Source of the DNA: Enterocloster clostridioformis
GTDB taxonomy: Bacteria; Bacillota; Clostridia; Lachnospirales; Lachnospiraceae
Reading direction: 5' to 3'
Length of the DNA stretch: 64,000 nt
Assembly (NCBI RefSeq): GCF_020297485.1
Contig: NZ_JAIWZC010000001.1
Coordinates: forward strand, 3,906,001 to 3,970,000
The notes beneath the pieces were generated by a model that worked only from the letters and a program-made list of their open reading frames with translations, was not told the origin of the DNA and ran no database searches. Position numbers and translations under genes: made by a program. Every line of letters starts with the position of its first letter. The stretch's first letter is position 1. Positions 55,188 through 64,000 of the stretch are shown here, one piece after another.

Positions 55188-55229
55188 AAAAAAGCGTTAG
55201 ATACCCCATGTGGTTTGTATCTAACGCTT
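55188..55229. terminator. Stem-loop between the GT51 gene and pth
   Basis: AAGCGTTAGATAC (55192-55204) pairs perfectly with GTATCTAACGCTT (55217-55229). The T run (TTTTTT) is on the minus strand, although no minus-strand gene ends here. It probably still ends or protects the GT51 transcript. Confidence 0.5.
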
Positions 55230-55383
55230 AAAGGCGTGTTATAAATATAGGAATATGGAAAATGCGGGCAAATCATAAAACGGGAAGGCAAAGTGACGGA
55301 AAATGAGCGGAATATGGGAGAGAATAAAAGAACGGCTGGGATTTGGCAGGAAGGCAGAAGGTGATAAGGAGGATGACGAGGTA

Positions 55384-55953
55384 ATGTACATCATTGCGGG
55401 TTTGGGCAATCCCACCAGGGAGTATGAAAAGACAAGACATAATGTGGGCTTTGAGGTCATAGATGTGCTGGCAGACCGTCTGGGCACCACTGTGGAGGAG
55501 AAAAAGTTTAAGGGATGTTACGGAAGAGGAATCATCGGCGGACAGAAGGTGCTGCTTTTAAAGCCCCAGACCTTCATGAACCTGAGCGGCGAGAGCGTAA
55601 GGGCAGCGGCTGATTTCTATAAAGTGGATCCGGAACATATTATTATTGTATATGATGATATCAGCCTGGATGTGGGGCAGCTGCGAATACGGAAAAAGGG
55701 CAGCGCAGGGGGCCATAACGGGATTAAAAACATCATTGCCCACCTGGGTACCCAGGAGTTTCCGCGCATTAAGGTGGGAGTGGGCGATAAACCTAAGAAA
55801 ATGGACCTGGCTGACTATGTGCTAAGCCGGTTCTCTAAGGAGGACAGTGCTGTCATGGAGGACGCGTTCCGGGAAGCGGCCGGGGCAGTGGAGATGATGA
55901 TTATTCAGGGCGCTGACGCTGCAATGAATCAGTTTAACGGCCATAAGGGCTGA
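55384..55953 (+). CDS. pth: Peptidyl-tRNA hydrolase
   Basis: Frees tRNA from stalled peptidyl-tRNA, 189 residues from ATG 55384 (MYIIAGLGNPTREYEKTRHN), the normal family start and length. The frame extends in front to 55303 with a charged 27-residue leader (MSGIWERIKERLGFGRKAEG), so a longer form is possible; GGAGG precedes 55384 at a rather wide 12 bases. The catalytic His is in EKTRHNVGFEVID, with LLKPQTFMNLSGESV, YDDISLDVGQLRIRKKGSAG and GGHNGIKNIIAHLGTQEF. It is followed closely by mfd, the common Firmicute pairing. Confidence 0.94.
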   Translation: MYIIAGLGNPTREYEKTRHNVGFEVIDVLADRLGTTVEEKKFKGCYGRGIIGGQKVLLLKPQTFMNLSGESVRAAADFYKVDPEHIIIVYDDISLDVGQLRIRKKGSAGGHNGIKNIIAHLGTQEFPRIKVGVGDKPKKMDLADYVLSRFSKEDSAVMEDAFREAAGAVEMMIIQGADAAMNQFNGHKG

Positions 55954-55972
55954 TAAGGGGTGCAGGGATAAA

Positions 55973-58900
55973 ATGGAAAATCCATTATTGGAATTACAGG
56001 AGTATGATAATCTGGTTCAGGCACTGAAATCCGGAAAGGGACCGCTGCAGGTAACAGGGACCCTGGATTCACAGAAGGTACATCTGATGTACGAGCTGGG
56101 AGAGGCAAGCGCATTTGCCTGGAAGCTGGTGGTGACTTATGACGATACCAGGGCCAAGGAAATTTACGATGATTTCCGCAGCTTTACCAGTCAGGTGTGG
56201 CTGTATCCTGCCAAGGACCTGCTGTTTTACAGCGCGGACATTCATGGAAACCTGATGACCAGACAGCGGATTGCTGTGCTGCGCCGCCTCATGGAGGACA
56301 GGGAGGGCGTGGTGGTCACCACCATGGATGGCCTTATGGACCATCTGCTGCCCCTTAAATATCTGAGGGAACAGTCCATCACGGTGGAGAGCGGACAGGT
56401 GATTGATTTGGATTCCTGGAAGGAACGCCTGGTTGCCATGGGCTATGAGAGGATGGCCCAGGTAGACGGTATGGGGCAGTTCTCCATACGGGGCGGAATC
56501 GTGGATATATTTCCGCTGACCGAGGAAGTGCCGGTGCGTATTGAGCTGTGGGATGATGAGGTGGACTCTATCCGTACCTTTGATCTGGAAAGCCAGCGCT
56601 CGGTGGAGCAGTTAGAGAGTATCACCATTTATCCGGCAGCGGAGGTGGTGCTCTCAGGGGACCAGCTGGCAGCCGGAATCAGAAGGCTGGAAAAGGAAGA
56701 AAAGACATATGAGAAGGCGTTAAGGGAGCAGCATAAGCCGGAGGAGGCCCACAGAATCCATACCATCATCGAGGAGCTGAGAAACGGACTGGATGAGGGA
56801 TGGAGAATTGGCGGGCTGGACGCCTATATCCGGTATTTCTGCCCTGATACGGTTTCCTTCCTGGAATATTTCCCCCAGGGTGAGAGCGTAATTTATCTGG
56901 ATGAGCCTGCCAGATTAAAGGAAAAGGGCGAGACCGTGGAGCTGGAATTCAGGGAAAGCATGGTGCACAGGCTGGAGAAGGGTTATCTGCTGCCGGGCCA
57001 GACCGGGCTTCTCCATCCTGCGGCCGAGGTCCTGGCCCGGATGCAGAAACCGTTTGCGGTTATGCTTACGGGGCTGGACCAGAAGCTTCCGGGCATGAAG
57101 GTGAATCAGAAATTCAGCATAGATGTTAAAAATGTAAACTCATACCAGAACAGCTTCGAGATTCTTATTAAGGACCTGACCAGATGGAAGAAGGAAGGCT
57201 ACAGGGTTATCCTGCTGTCTCCTTCCAGGACCAGGGCCAGCAGGCTTGCCAGCGACTTGAGGGAATATGACCTAAGGGCCTATTGCCCGGATGTGCGGGA
57301 AACGGATAGCGGGAACGGGGGAGGAGACAGTACCGGCAGTCCGGATTCCGGGAATCCGGTTGCTGTAAATGCCGCTGCCAACAAGGTCCGGCCGGGAGAG
57401 ATACTGGTTACCTACGGCAATCTCCACCGGGGATTTGAATATTCTCTTTTGAAGTTTGTATTTATCACAGAAGGCGATATGTTCGGCGTGGAGAAAAAAA
57501 GAAAGCGCCGTAAAAAGACAAATTACCAGGGCAAGGCCATACAGAGCTTCACCGAGCTGTCGGTGGGGGATTATGTGGTCCACGAGGAGCACGGCCTGGG
57601 TATATATAAGGGTATCGAGAAGGTTGAGCGGGATAAGGTCATAAAGGACTATATCAAGATTGAGTATGGGGACGGGGGCAATCTGTATCTGCCGGCCACA
57701 CGTCTGGAAAGTATCCAGAAATACGCGGGGGCGGAGGCCAAGAAACCCAAGCTTAACAAGCTGGGAGGGGCTGAGTGGAATAAAACCAAGACCAGGGTCC
57801 GGGGAGCTGTCCAGGAAATTGCCAAGGATTTGGTGAAGCTTTATGCGGCGCGCCAGGAGAAGGCCGGATTCCAGTATGGGCCGGATACGGTGTGGCAGAG
57901 GGAGTTTGAAGAACTGTTCCCCTACGATGAGACCGATGACCAGATGGATGCCATTGACGCGGTGAAGAAGGATATGGAGAGCAGGAAAATCATGGACCGG
58001 CTGATTTGCGGCGATGTGGGGTACGGCAAGACAGAGGTGGCCCTGAGGGCGGCATTTAAGGCGGTCCAGGACAGCAAGCAGGTGGTGTACCTGGTGCCGA
58101 CCACCATTTTAGCCCAGCAGCATTACAATACATTCGTTCAGCGGATGAAGGATTTTCCGGTGCGGGTGGATATGCTGAGCAGATTCTGTACGCCGGCCAG
58201 GCAGAAAAGGACGCTGGAGGACCTGCGCAAGGGAATGGTGGACATTGTAATCGGCACCCACCGGGTTTTGTCCAAGGATATGCAGTTTAAGGACCTGGGA
58301 CTGCTGATTATTGACGAGGAGCAGCGGTTTGGCGTTGCCCATAAGGAAAAGATCAAGCACCTGAAGGAAAATGTAGATGTACTCACCCTGACAGCCACGC
58401 CGATTCCCAGGACGCTTCATATGAGTCTGGCAGGCATAAGGGATATGAGTGTGCTGGAGGAACCTCCGGTGGACAGGATGCCCATCCAGACCTATGTGAT
58501 GGAATACAATGAGGAGATGGTGCGTGAGGCAATCAACCGTGAGCTGGCAAGGAACGGCCAGGTATATTATGTATACAATCGCGTGACGGATATTGATGAG
58601 GTGGCCGGCCGCGTACAGGCTCTTGTGCCGGATGTGGTGGTAACATTTGCCCATGGCCAGATGCGGGAGCATGAGCTGGAACGGATTATGGCGGATTTCA
58701 TCAACGGGGAAATCGACGTTCTGGTATCCACCACTATCATTGAGACCGGCCTGGATATACCCAATGCCAATACCATGATTATCCACGACGCGGACCGCAT
58801 GGGGCTGTCCCAGCTGTATCAGCTGAGAGGCCGGGTAGGACGTTCCAACAGGACCTCCTATGCCTTTCTCATGTATAAGAGGGATAAGCTTTTGAGGGAA

Positions 58901-59575
58901 GAGGCTGAGAAGCGCCTCCAGGCCATCCGGGAATTTACGGAACTGGGATCCGGCATCAAGATTGCCATGCGGGACCTGGAAATCCGGGGCGCGGGCAATG
59001 TGCTGGGGGCAGAACAGCACGGCCATATGGAAGCCGTGGGGTATGATTTGTACTGCAAAATGCTGAACCAGGCCGTGCTGGCCCTTAAGGGAGAGACATT
59101 GGAGGAGGATTCCTATGAGACCGTTGTGGAATGCGACATTGATGCATACATTCCCGTAAGTTATATCAAGAATGAATACCAGAAGCTGGATATCTATAAA
59201 CGTATCTCCGCCATTGAGACAGAGGAGGAGTACATGGATATGCAGGATGAGCTTATGGACCGCTTTGGGGATATACCGCACAGTGTGGAGAACCTGCTTA
59301 AGATAGCGGCTATCAGGGCTCTGGCCCACCGGGCATATGTGACAGAGGTGGTTATTAACCGACAGGAGGTAAGGCTTACCATGTATCAGAAGGCCAGACT
59401 CCGGGTGGAGAAGATTCCGGACCTGGTGAGGTCCTACAAGGGGGATTTAAAACTGGTGCCCGGGGATGTGCCTTCCTTCCACTATATTGACAGGAGGAAT
59501 AAGAACCAGGACAGCCTTGAGATGATGGGGAAGGCGGAAGAGATTCTGAAAGATATATACGGGATACGCATATAG
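55973..59575 (+). CDS. mfd: Transcription-repair coupling factor Mfd
   Basis: Removes RNA polymerase stalled at DNA damage and recruits UvrA, 1200 residues. The order is a UvrB-like N-terminal part (GQFSIRGGIVDIFPLTEEVP), the RNA polymerase interaction domain (LSVGDYVVHEEHGLGIYKGI), a RecG-like motor (Walker A RLICGDVGYGKTEVALRAAF; DEEQ box LLIIDEEQRFGVAHKEKIKH; motif VLTLTATPIPRTLHMSLAGI; motif VI QLRGRVGRSNRTSYAFL) and a C-terminal TRCF domain. A Gly/Ser/Asn-rich low-complexity insert (about residues 443-463) lies before the interaction domain. It starts at 55973 behind AAGGGGTGCAGG, 20 bases after pth. Confidence 0.96.
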   Translation: MENPLLELQEYDNLVQALKSGKGPLQVTGTLDSQKVHLMYELGEASAFAWKLVVTYDDTRAKEIYDDFRSFTSQVWLYPAKDLLFYSADIHGNLMTRQRIAVLRRLMEDREGVVVTTMDGLMDHLLPLKYLREQSITVESGQVIDLDSWKERLVAMGYERMAQVDGMGQFSIRGGIVDIFPLTEEVPVRIELWDDEVDSIRTFDLESQRSVEQLESITIYPAAEVVLSGDQLAAGIRRLEKEEKTYEKALREQHKPEEAHRIHTIIEELRNGLDEGWRIGGLDAYIRYFCPDTVSFLEYFPQGESVIYLDEPARLKEKGETVELEFRESMVHRLEKGYLLPGQTGLLHPAAEVLARMQKPFAVMLTGLDQKLPGMKVNQKFSIDVKNVNSYQNSFEILIKDLTRWKKEGYRVILLSPSRTRASRLASDLREYDLRAYCPDVRETDSGNGGGDSTGSPDSGNPVAVNAAANKVRPGEILVTYGNLHRGFEYSLLKFVFITEGDMFGVEKKRKRRKKTNYQGKAIQSFTELSVGDYVVHEEHGLGIYKGIEKVERDKVIKDYIKIEYGDGGNLYLPATRLESIQKYAGAEAKKPKLNKLGGAEWNKTKTRVRGAVQEIAKDLVKLYAARQEKAGFQYGPDTVWQREFEELFPYDETDDQMDAIDAVKKDMESRKIMDRLICGDVGYGKTEVALRAAFKAVQDSKQVVYLVPTTILAQQHYNTFVQRMKDFPVRVDMLSRFCTPARQKRTLEDLRKGMVDIVIGTHRVLSKDMQFKDLGLLIIDEEQRFGVAHKEKIKHLKENVDVLTLTATPIPRTLHMSLAGIRDMSVLEEPPVDRMPIQTYVMEYNEEMVREAINRELARNGQVYYVYNRVTDIDEVAGRVQALVPDVVVTFAHGQMREHELERIMADFINGEIDVLVSTTIIETGLDIPNANTMIIHDADRMGLSQLYQLRGRVGRSNRTSYAFLMYKRDKLLREEAEKRLQAIREFTELGSGIKIAMRDLEIRGAGNVLGAEQHGHMEAVGYDLYCKMLNQAVLALKGETLEEDSYETVVECDIDAYIPVSYIKNEYQKLDIYKRISAIETEEEYMDMQDELMDRFGDIPHSVENLLKIAAIRALAHRAYVTEVVINRQEVRLTMYQKARLRVEKIPDLVRSYKGDLKLVPGDVPSFHYIDRRNKNQDSLEMMGKAEEILKDIYGIRI

Positions 59576-59583
59576 AGGACCAT

Positions 59584-59643
59584 AAAAAAGCAGCCAGGAC
59601 TGTGATATTGATATGCTCATATCACAGTTCTGGCTGCTTTTAT
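59584..59643. terminator. Bidirectional terminator after mfd
   Basis: A long stem (AAGCAGCCAG, then ACTGTGATAT, against ATATCACAGT, then CTGGCTGCTT) has A/T runs on both sides. It also lies downstream of the LysR gene on the other strand. Confidence 0.88.
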
Positions 59644-59720
59644 TTTGGAAAATCAGACTGTTTGCGGTTATTTACGAATACCGTTTACGCCGCGCAGCAC
59701 CGGCATGACCATGGCCCGTC

Positions 59721-60635
59721 CTACAGACATCCCTGTACATACCGGGTTGCCAGCTCAATGTAATACTTTTCCGGTTTGGTCAGATAACACCCCTTCAGAT
59801 AGGCCATGCAGCGCATCCATGTCTGCCGCGGACGGACGGAAAAGTAGGCGATGGGGGCTTCGGGCTCCACGTAGGACTGGGGAAAGAAGGCTGGACATAT
59901 CTGCTGCCGCACCATGTTCACCACGGTCCTGGTGCTGACAGATTCAAACAGAATCCTGGGACGGAAGCCTGCTTCCTCAAAAGCACGGTCAATCATGTCC
60001 CTCATTCTGGTCTCCCTGGATATCAGGGTGAAGCTGTCCTCCCGCAGGAGCTTTAAATCTATCTCCGGAAAGGTCCGGAAGCTGTCATCACCCGCTAGAT
60101 GGGCAAGAGGGTGGGAGACAGGAAGACCCAACACCATAAGCTCTTCACCCATGTCCACATATTCCAGGAATGGGTTCTTCTGGTTTCCAAAATAGGTAAG
60201 GCTGGCCATGGTGACTTCCTTCTGAAGTATCATCTGTTCCATCTTTTTTACCCTGGCTTCCCTGATGCTGAACGTGATATTGGGGTATTTTTCACGAAAA
60301 TACGGATATATGCAGGAGAACATGAGGGAACCCTGTTCCGGAGTATAGGCTATGGATATCTCGCCGGCGTTTTCTTCTGTGATGTCGCTGATGATTTTGT
60401 AGGTCTCCCGTTTCATGTCCACCATGCGGCGGGCCGTGGCCAGGTAAATACGGCCCGCAAGGGTGGGAATCATGCTGTGTTTTCTGCGCTCAAACAGCGG
60501 AGTACCCAGCTCCTTTTCCAGACGCAGCAGCTGCTGATTCAGGGCCGACTGGGTGAGATACAGCTTTTCAGCTGCCTTGGATATGCTCTGTTCCTGTTCG
60601 ATGGCAACAATATATTCAATCTGGCGTAAATCCAT
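59721..60635 (-). CDS. LysR-family transcriptional regulator
   Basis: A 304-residue regulator. The N-terminal winged helix is MDLRQIEYIVAIEQEQSISK followed by AEKLYLTQSALNQQLLRLEK. The C-terminal substrate-binding domain includes GEISIAYTPEQGSLMFSCIY. It diverges from the tctCBA operon with 157 bases between, the standard layout for a LysR activator of a transport operon. Start 60635 follows AGGAG. Confidence 0.92.
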   Translation of the reverse strand: MDLRQIEYIVAIEQEQSISKAAEKLYLTQSALNQQLLRLEKELGTPLFERRKHSMIPTLAGRIYLATARRMVDMKRETYKIISDITEENAGEISIAYTPEQGSLMFSCIYPYFREKYPNITFSIREARVKKMEQMILQKEVTMASLTYFGNQKNPFLEYVDMGEELMVLGLPVSHPLAHLAGDDSFRTFPEIDLKLLREDSFTLISRETRMRDMIDRAFEEAGFRPRILFESVSTRTVVNMVRQQICPAFFPQSYVEPEAPIAYFSVRPRQTWMRCMAYLKGCYLTKPEKYYIELATRYVQGCL

Positions 60636-60651
60636 GGGGGCTCCTTTTGAA

Positions 60652-60666
60652 CTTAATTATGTTAAG
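60652..60666. promoter_or_regulatory. LysR-type T-N11-A dyad
   Basis: CTTAA-N5-TTAAG at 60652-60666, in the divergent gap between lysR and tctC and 17-31 bases from the lysR start. It fits the T-N11-A consensus for LysR proteins and may also serve autoregulation. Confidence 0.5.
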
Positions 60667-60688
60667 AGATTATATAAAAATCAATAAG

Positions 60689-60717
60689 TTGAAATAAGTC
60701 ATTACAGTCATTATAAT
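60689..60717 (+). promoter_or_regulatory. Promoter of the tctCBA operon
   Basis: TTGAAA (60689-60694), a 17-base spacer and a perfect TATAAT (60712-60717), 76 bases before the tctC start. The LysR dyad lies just upstream. Confidence 0.7.
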
Positions 60718-60792
60718 CAAAACCAATAAAGAGTTCAATGGAAACGAGAAAATTATGTTGAATTCTAACAATTTAAAAAAGGAGACAGAAGC

Positions 60793-61785
60793 ATGAAGAA
60801 AAGCGTATTAGGGATGATATTGGCAGGAATCATGGCGGTTTCGGTGACGGGATGCGGAGGCAGTGCCGCAAAGGACGGTGAATGGGCCAAGAATGTGGAG
60901 ATTCAGGTACCGGCCAAAGCCGGCGGCGGAACCGATGTGATGGCAAGGGCATTGGCTAACAAGGTATCAGGAGAGTCCGGTTCCACCATCACCATTGTGA
61001 ATAATACGGACGGCGGCGGAGTAGTCGCGTGTGAGAAAGCATCAGCCGGAAAAAAGGACGGCTCCACCCTGACACAGTGGCATCTGACCATGCTGATTAA
61101 AACAGCAGCGGGACTGTACGATAAATCAGCCACAGAGGACTTTACGGTCATTGGAGTGGCGGTTCCCAAGGACAAGGCCAACAATGTGCTGGTGGTATCC
61201 GGCGGTTCTTCTTATCAGACCCTGGATGATTTGATTGGGGCTGCAAAGGAAAGACCGGGTGAGGTCATGTTCGGCGTGGAAACCGGCGGAACGGTACATA
61301 TCCAGACAGGGCTGTTTGCAAAGGCAGCGGGAATCGATGTCAAATATGTGGAGGCAGGATCCGATACAGAGAAGCTGACTGCTCTGGTGGGAAACAGCAT
61401 TGACGCCTGTTTTGTAAATGCAAACCAGGCAAAGCAGTATGTGGAATCCGGTAAGGCCAGAGCCCTGGGAGCCATCTCTAATTCCGATGAGGGCGGACGC
61501 AGCAGCGTGCTTCCAGAAGTGCCTGACTTTATTGAACAGGGCGTGGATTTCAGCTTCAAGATGCTAAATGTGGTCCTGGTAGGGCCAAAGGACATGGATT
61601 CGGAGCTGGCATCCAGGATTCACGATTACTATGCATCCGCTGCCAATGACGCGGAGGTGGTAAAGACTCTGGCGCCTGCTGGAATGGAGATGGAATTTTT
61701 AAGCCTGGAGGAAGGTGGGAGCACCTTAAAGGAAATGCAGGGACAGATTGACGCCGTGGTGGAGGAACTGGGGCTTAGGAAATAA
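60793..61785 (+). CDS. tctC: Tripartite tricarboxylate transporter binding lipoprotein (TctC)
   Basis: Extracellular solute-binding protein, 330 residues. Lipobox with Cys21 (SVTGC). The Bug/TctC fold has VEIQVPAKAGGGTDVMARAL, ITIVNNTDGGGVVACEKASA, VMFGVETGGTVHIQTGLFAK and LGAISNSDEGGRSS. The family binds carboxylates in a deep pocket. Start 60793 follows AAAAAGGAGACAG. Confidence 0.92.
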   Translation: MKKSVLGMILAGIMAVSVTGCGGSAAKDGEWAKNVEIQVPAKAGGGTDVMARALANKVSGESGSTITIVNNTDGGGVVACEKASAGKKDGSTLTQWHLTMLIKTAAGLYDKSATEDFTVIGVAVPKDKANNVLVVSGGSSYQTLDDLIGAAKERPGEVMFGVETGGTVHIQTGLFAKAAGIDVKYVEAGSDTEKLTALVGNSIDACFVNANQAKQYVESGKARALGAISNSDEGGRSSVLPEVPDFIEQGVDFSFKMLNVVLVGPKDMDSELASRIHDYYASAANDAEVVKTLAPAGMEMEFLSLEEGGSTLKEMQGQIDAVVEELGLRK

Positions 61786-61863
61786 CTGGAATGAAGACAT
61801 GCGCATAAGGCGCATGATGAAGAAAAGCAGGTATAAGCAATATCAGGAAAGGGGCGAGATGCC

Positions 61864-62328
61864 GTGAGAATAAAAAGAGACCAGATAACAGGCGCTGTGT
61901 TAATCCTGTTGGGAGCCGTGGTGTTCCTGATGACCACTACCTTTTCCACCCCCATTACAGCCGCCTATCCAGGGCCAAGGATGCTGCCCTCCATTGCGGC
62001 TTTCGGATTCGCTGTATGCGGTCTGGGTATATTGGCGGAGAGCACCTTGAGCAAGAAAGAACAGAAGGCATATATGGCAAAAGCAGGATGGATGAGAATG
62101 GGGGCGTCCCTTATTATAATAACAGCTTACATAGCCGCCATGACAGCGGCAGGTTATCTGATTGCCACACCAGCAGCCCTGTATGTGCTCACAACCATGT
62201 TTGCAGGAGGCGGTTCATCCACCCTTAAGGGAAGGCTGCTGTTCTCCGTGGCGGTGGCAGTCATCATTTATGTGATTTATGTATATGCCTTCGGGCTCAC
62301 ACTGCCATCAGGCATGCTGTTTGAATAG
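61864..62328 (+). CDS. tctB: Tripartite tricarboxylate transporter TctB
   Basis: Small membrane subunit, 154 residues, four hydrophobic segments (ITGAVLILLGAVVFLMTTTF; MLPSIAAFGFAVCGLGIL; SLIIITAYIAAMTAAGYL; AVAVIIYVIYVYAFGLTL). PGPRMLPSIAAFGF matches the TctB signature. It starts with GTG 61864 behind GGGGCGAG. A short dyad with arms ATGCGC/GCGCAT (61799-61815) lies in the gap after tctC. Confidence 0.87.
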   Translation: MRIKRDQITGAVLILLGAVVFLMTTTFSTPITAAYPGPRMLPSIAAFGFAVCGLGILAESTLSKKEQKAYMAKAGWMRMGASLIIITAYIAAMTAAGYLIATPAALYVLTTMFAGGGSSTLKGRLLFSVAVAVIIYVIYVYAFGLTLPSGMLFE

Positions 62329-62340
62329 GAGGGGGAACGT

Positions 62341-63846
62341 ATGATAGAATTTTTACCTTATATCGCCGGGCAGATTACCCAGCCCTTCAATCTGGTTCTG
62401 ATGTTTGGGGCAACGGTCATCGGTCTTATATTCGGGGCAATTCCCGGACTTTCCGGAACTCTGGCCGTCATGCTTTTCATGCCGCTTACATATACCATGA
62501 ATGCCTCAAGTGCAGTGGTATTCCTCATAGCCCTATGGGTGGGCGGATGTTCAGGGGCATTTATCGGATCCGTACTTCTGGGAATACCCGGATCTGCTTC
62601 CGCGGTGGCAACCTGTTTTGACGGTTATCCCATGGCCCAGGCAGGCAAAGCTGGCAAGGCCTTGGCCATCGGCATGGTGGCATCCTTCCTGGGAACCTTT
62701 TTCAGCGCCATACTGGGAGCCCTGTTAAGCCAGAAAATAGCAGATATTGCCTTTGCCCTGGGTCCGTGGGAGTATTTTTCACTCTGCTTCGTGGCTATAA
62801 CCATGGTATTGGCCATTTCCAAGGGTAATATGTTTAAGGGACTGGCTTCCGCGTCCGTCGGCCTGCTGTTTGCCTCTGTGGGATATTCTCCCATTGATGC
62901 AGAGCCCAGGTTTGTGTTCGGCAATATGTACCTTATGAGCGGTCTGGGGATGACCATTGTACTGATTGGTATTTTTGGGGTGGCCCGAATCGTGGAGGAA
63001 TACGGCAAGGGATTCGGCGCTATGCCGGACGTGGACACAAAGTCAATCAAGGGCCTGGGAATCACGTTAAAGGAAATAAAGGCTCAGTTTGTGAACATTG
63101 TCCGCTCCTTTGGCATTGGCCTGGGAATCGGTTTCCTTCCCGGCATGGGATCGGGACTGTCCAACCTTGTGGCCTACTCCAGCGCCAAGAATGGTTCCAG
63201 GACGCCTGAGATGTTCGGTAAAGGATGTCCTGACGGAATCTGGGCTTCTGAGGTATCCAACAACGCGGCCATCGGCGGTTCCATGATTCCCATGGCAGCC
63301 CTGGGTATTCCCGGTGATTCCACCACAGCCCTTCTGATTGGGGCACTTACGATTCATGGACTGGAAATGGGGCCCATGGTATTTAAGAACAGCGGAAATG
63401 TGGTCTACCTTATGTTTGCCACTGTTATGGTATGCGCTGTGCTGATACTGATTCTCCAGGCTCTGGGGATGCGGGTATTTCCACTGATTCTCAAGGTTCC
63501 GTATCACTATATGTATCCGGCTCTTATCATCATTTCCTTTGTGAGCGCATACGTGGATTCCGGCAGTTTATACAAATGCGGTATGATGCTGGTGTTTGTT
63601 GTCATCGGTCTGATGATGAGCTATGGAGGACTGCCCACAGCGCCTTTGATTTTGGCGTTTATCCTGGGACCTACCCTGGAGAGCAATATGCTGAAGGCAT
63701 TTCAGTATTCAGGCAGTGCAGCCGCATTCTTCACAAGACCCATATCCTGCGTGCTGATGCTCATAGGAATAGGGTGCGTATTTTCGCCAATGTTTTGCGC
63801 GCTGCCTGCGAAAACAAAAAATAGTAAACAAAAGGAGGCCAATTAA
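62341..63846 (+). CDS. tctA: Tripartite tricarboxylate transporter TctA
   Basis: Large permease, 501 residues and about 11-12 hydrophobic segments. Family motifs are FGAIPGLSGTLAVMLFMPLT, GSVLLGIPGSASAVATCFDG with KAGKALAIGMVASFLGTFFS, and the second repeat GIGFLPGMGSGLSNLVAYSS and EVSNNAAIGGSMIPMAALGI. Start 62341 follows GGAGGGGG, 12 bases after tctB. It transports the carboxylate delivered by TctC, driven by ion gradients. Confidence 0.94.
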   Translation: MIEFLPYIAGQITQPFNLVLMFGATVIGLIFGAIPGLSGTLAVMLFMPLTYTMNASSAVVFLIALWVGGCSGAFIGSVLLGIPGSASAVATCFDGYPMAQAGKAGKALAIGMVASFLGTFFSAILGALLSQKIADIAFALGPWEYFSLCFVAITMVLAISKGNMFKGLASASVGLLFASVGYSPIDAEPRFVFGNMYLMSGLGMTIVLIGIFGVARIVEEYGKGFGAMPDVDTKSIKGLGITLKEIKAQFVNIVRSFGIGLGIGFLPGMGSGLSNLVAYSSAKNGSRTPEMFGKGCPDGIWASEVSNNAAIGGSMIPMAALGIPGDSTTALLIGALTIHGLEMGPMVFKNSGNVVYLMFATVMVCAVLILILQALGMRVFPLILKVPYHYMYPALIIISFVSAYVDSGSLYKCGMMLVFVVIGLMMSYGGLPTAPLILAFILGPTLESNMLKAFQYSGSAAAFFTRPISCVLMLIGIGCVFSPMFCALPAKTKNSKQKEAN

Positions 63847-64000
63847 ATGCCGCTTAACAGTACTTCGGCCACGAGCCTTCCTCCCCAGAAGCTGATGGAA
63901 CGGTGCTGCCGCACCCCCTGGGTCAGTTATCTGCCGCCCTTTCGGATGGCGCCGGGCGTCTATTATGTGTCTGGCAATGACTGGGTGGCCTGCTATCTCA
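63847..64000 (+). CDS. Probable MBL-fold metallohydrolase (5' end only)
   Basis: Open frame from ATG 63847 (AAAGGAGG upstream, overlapping the end of tctA) to the window edge, 51 codons. The visible part, PFRMAPGVYYVSGNDWVACY, resembles the N-terminal strands of metallo-beta-lactamase-fold hydrolases; the HxHxDH metal motif would lie outside the window. It is co-transcribed with tctCBA, so it may hydrolyse the imported compound. Confidence 0.55.
   Translation, partial: MPLNSTSATSLPPQKLMERCCRTPWVSYLPPFRMAPGVYYVSGNDWVACYL

Noticed and set aside
58109..59329. A 406-codon minus-strand frame inside mfd
   Set aside because: Antisense to well-conserved Mfd helicase motifs, His/Leu-rich composition typical of reversed coding sequence, no promoter or ribosome site.

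Overview
The window looks like chromosomal DNA from an anaerobic, spore-forming Firmicute of the Lachnospiraceae, close to Enterocloster/Clostridium clostridioforme-type gut bacteria. The reasons are a single-membrane gene set, spoVG, a paired glgC-glgD, AGGAGG-type ribosome sites with frequent GTG/TTG starts, a Gram-positive Tad pilus locus, and several PTS, TRAP and TTT transporters. The genus is an inference. No rRNA, tRNA or CRISPR array was seen.

Layout. 1-6.8 kb (minus): a cellobiose/beta-glucoside PTS operon (IIB-IIC-IIA, then GH4 and GH1 phospho-beta-glucosidases) next to a LicR-type PRD regulator whose frame is broken at an 11-base G tract. 6.9-9 kb: a complete IS630-family element and older transposon debris. 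9-14 kb (minus): a small-molecule kinase, glgB, a GH13 amylase, a DUF2508 protein and an ArsR regulator. 14-24.8 kb (plus): a long Tad/type IVb pilus operon with two prepilin peptidases, TadZ, TadA, TadB, TadC, a 59-residue Flp pilin, three pseudopilin-like or DUF5702 proteins and an FHA protein. 25-30.4 kb: rhomboid protease, HIT protein, an ECF-like sigma factor, murG (opposite strand), a probable membrane anti-sigma protein, an AT-rich secreted protein, a TSCPD protein and mtnN. 30.7-31.6 kb: a broken IS701-like element. 31.7-38.9 kb: a membrane protein, pgi, a MATE pump with a MerR regulator and MerR-type promoter, a deletion scar joining araC and GH4 fragments, and a coiled-coil membrane protein. 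39-44.8 kb: a sigma-54 activator, also broken at a G tract (12 bases), followed by a canonical -24/-12 promoter and a TRAP transporter operon with a cyclase-family hydrolase. 44.8-49.2 kb (minus): an SbcC/SbcD-like pair and asnS. 49.5-59.6 kb: glgC-glgD, spoVG, an FAD-dependent oxidoreductase behind a purine-type riboswitch, a GT51 transglycosylase, pth and mfd. 59.7-64 kb: a LysR regulator divergent from a TctC-TctB-TctA operon, with the start of an MBL-fold gene at the edge.

How it fits together. The window is dominated by carbon uptake units, each with its own local regulator (PRD/PTS, sigma-54, LysR, and an AraC relic), plus glycogen metabolism. Two of these regulators have a long G homopolymer inside the coding sequence, and both are exactly one G away from an open frame. 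That is the pattern expected of phase-variable switches on nutrient uptake, although homopolymer miscounting could give the same picture. The other notable items are the single-membrane Tad pilus locus, the purine riboswitch in front of an oxidoreductase, and the well-preserved sigma-54 and MerR promoter architectures.
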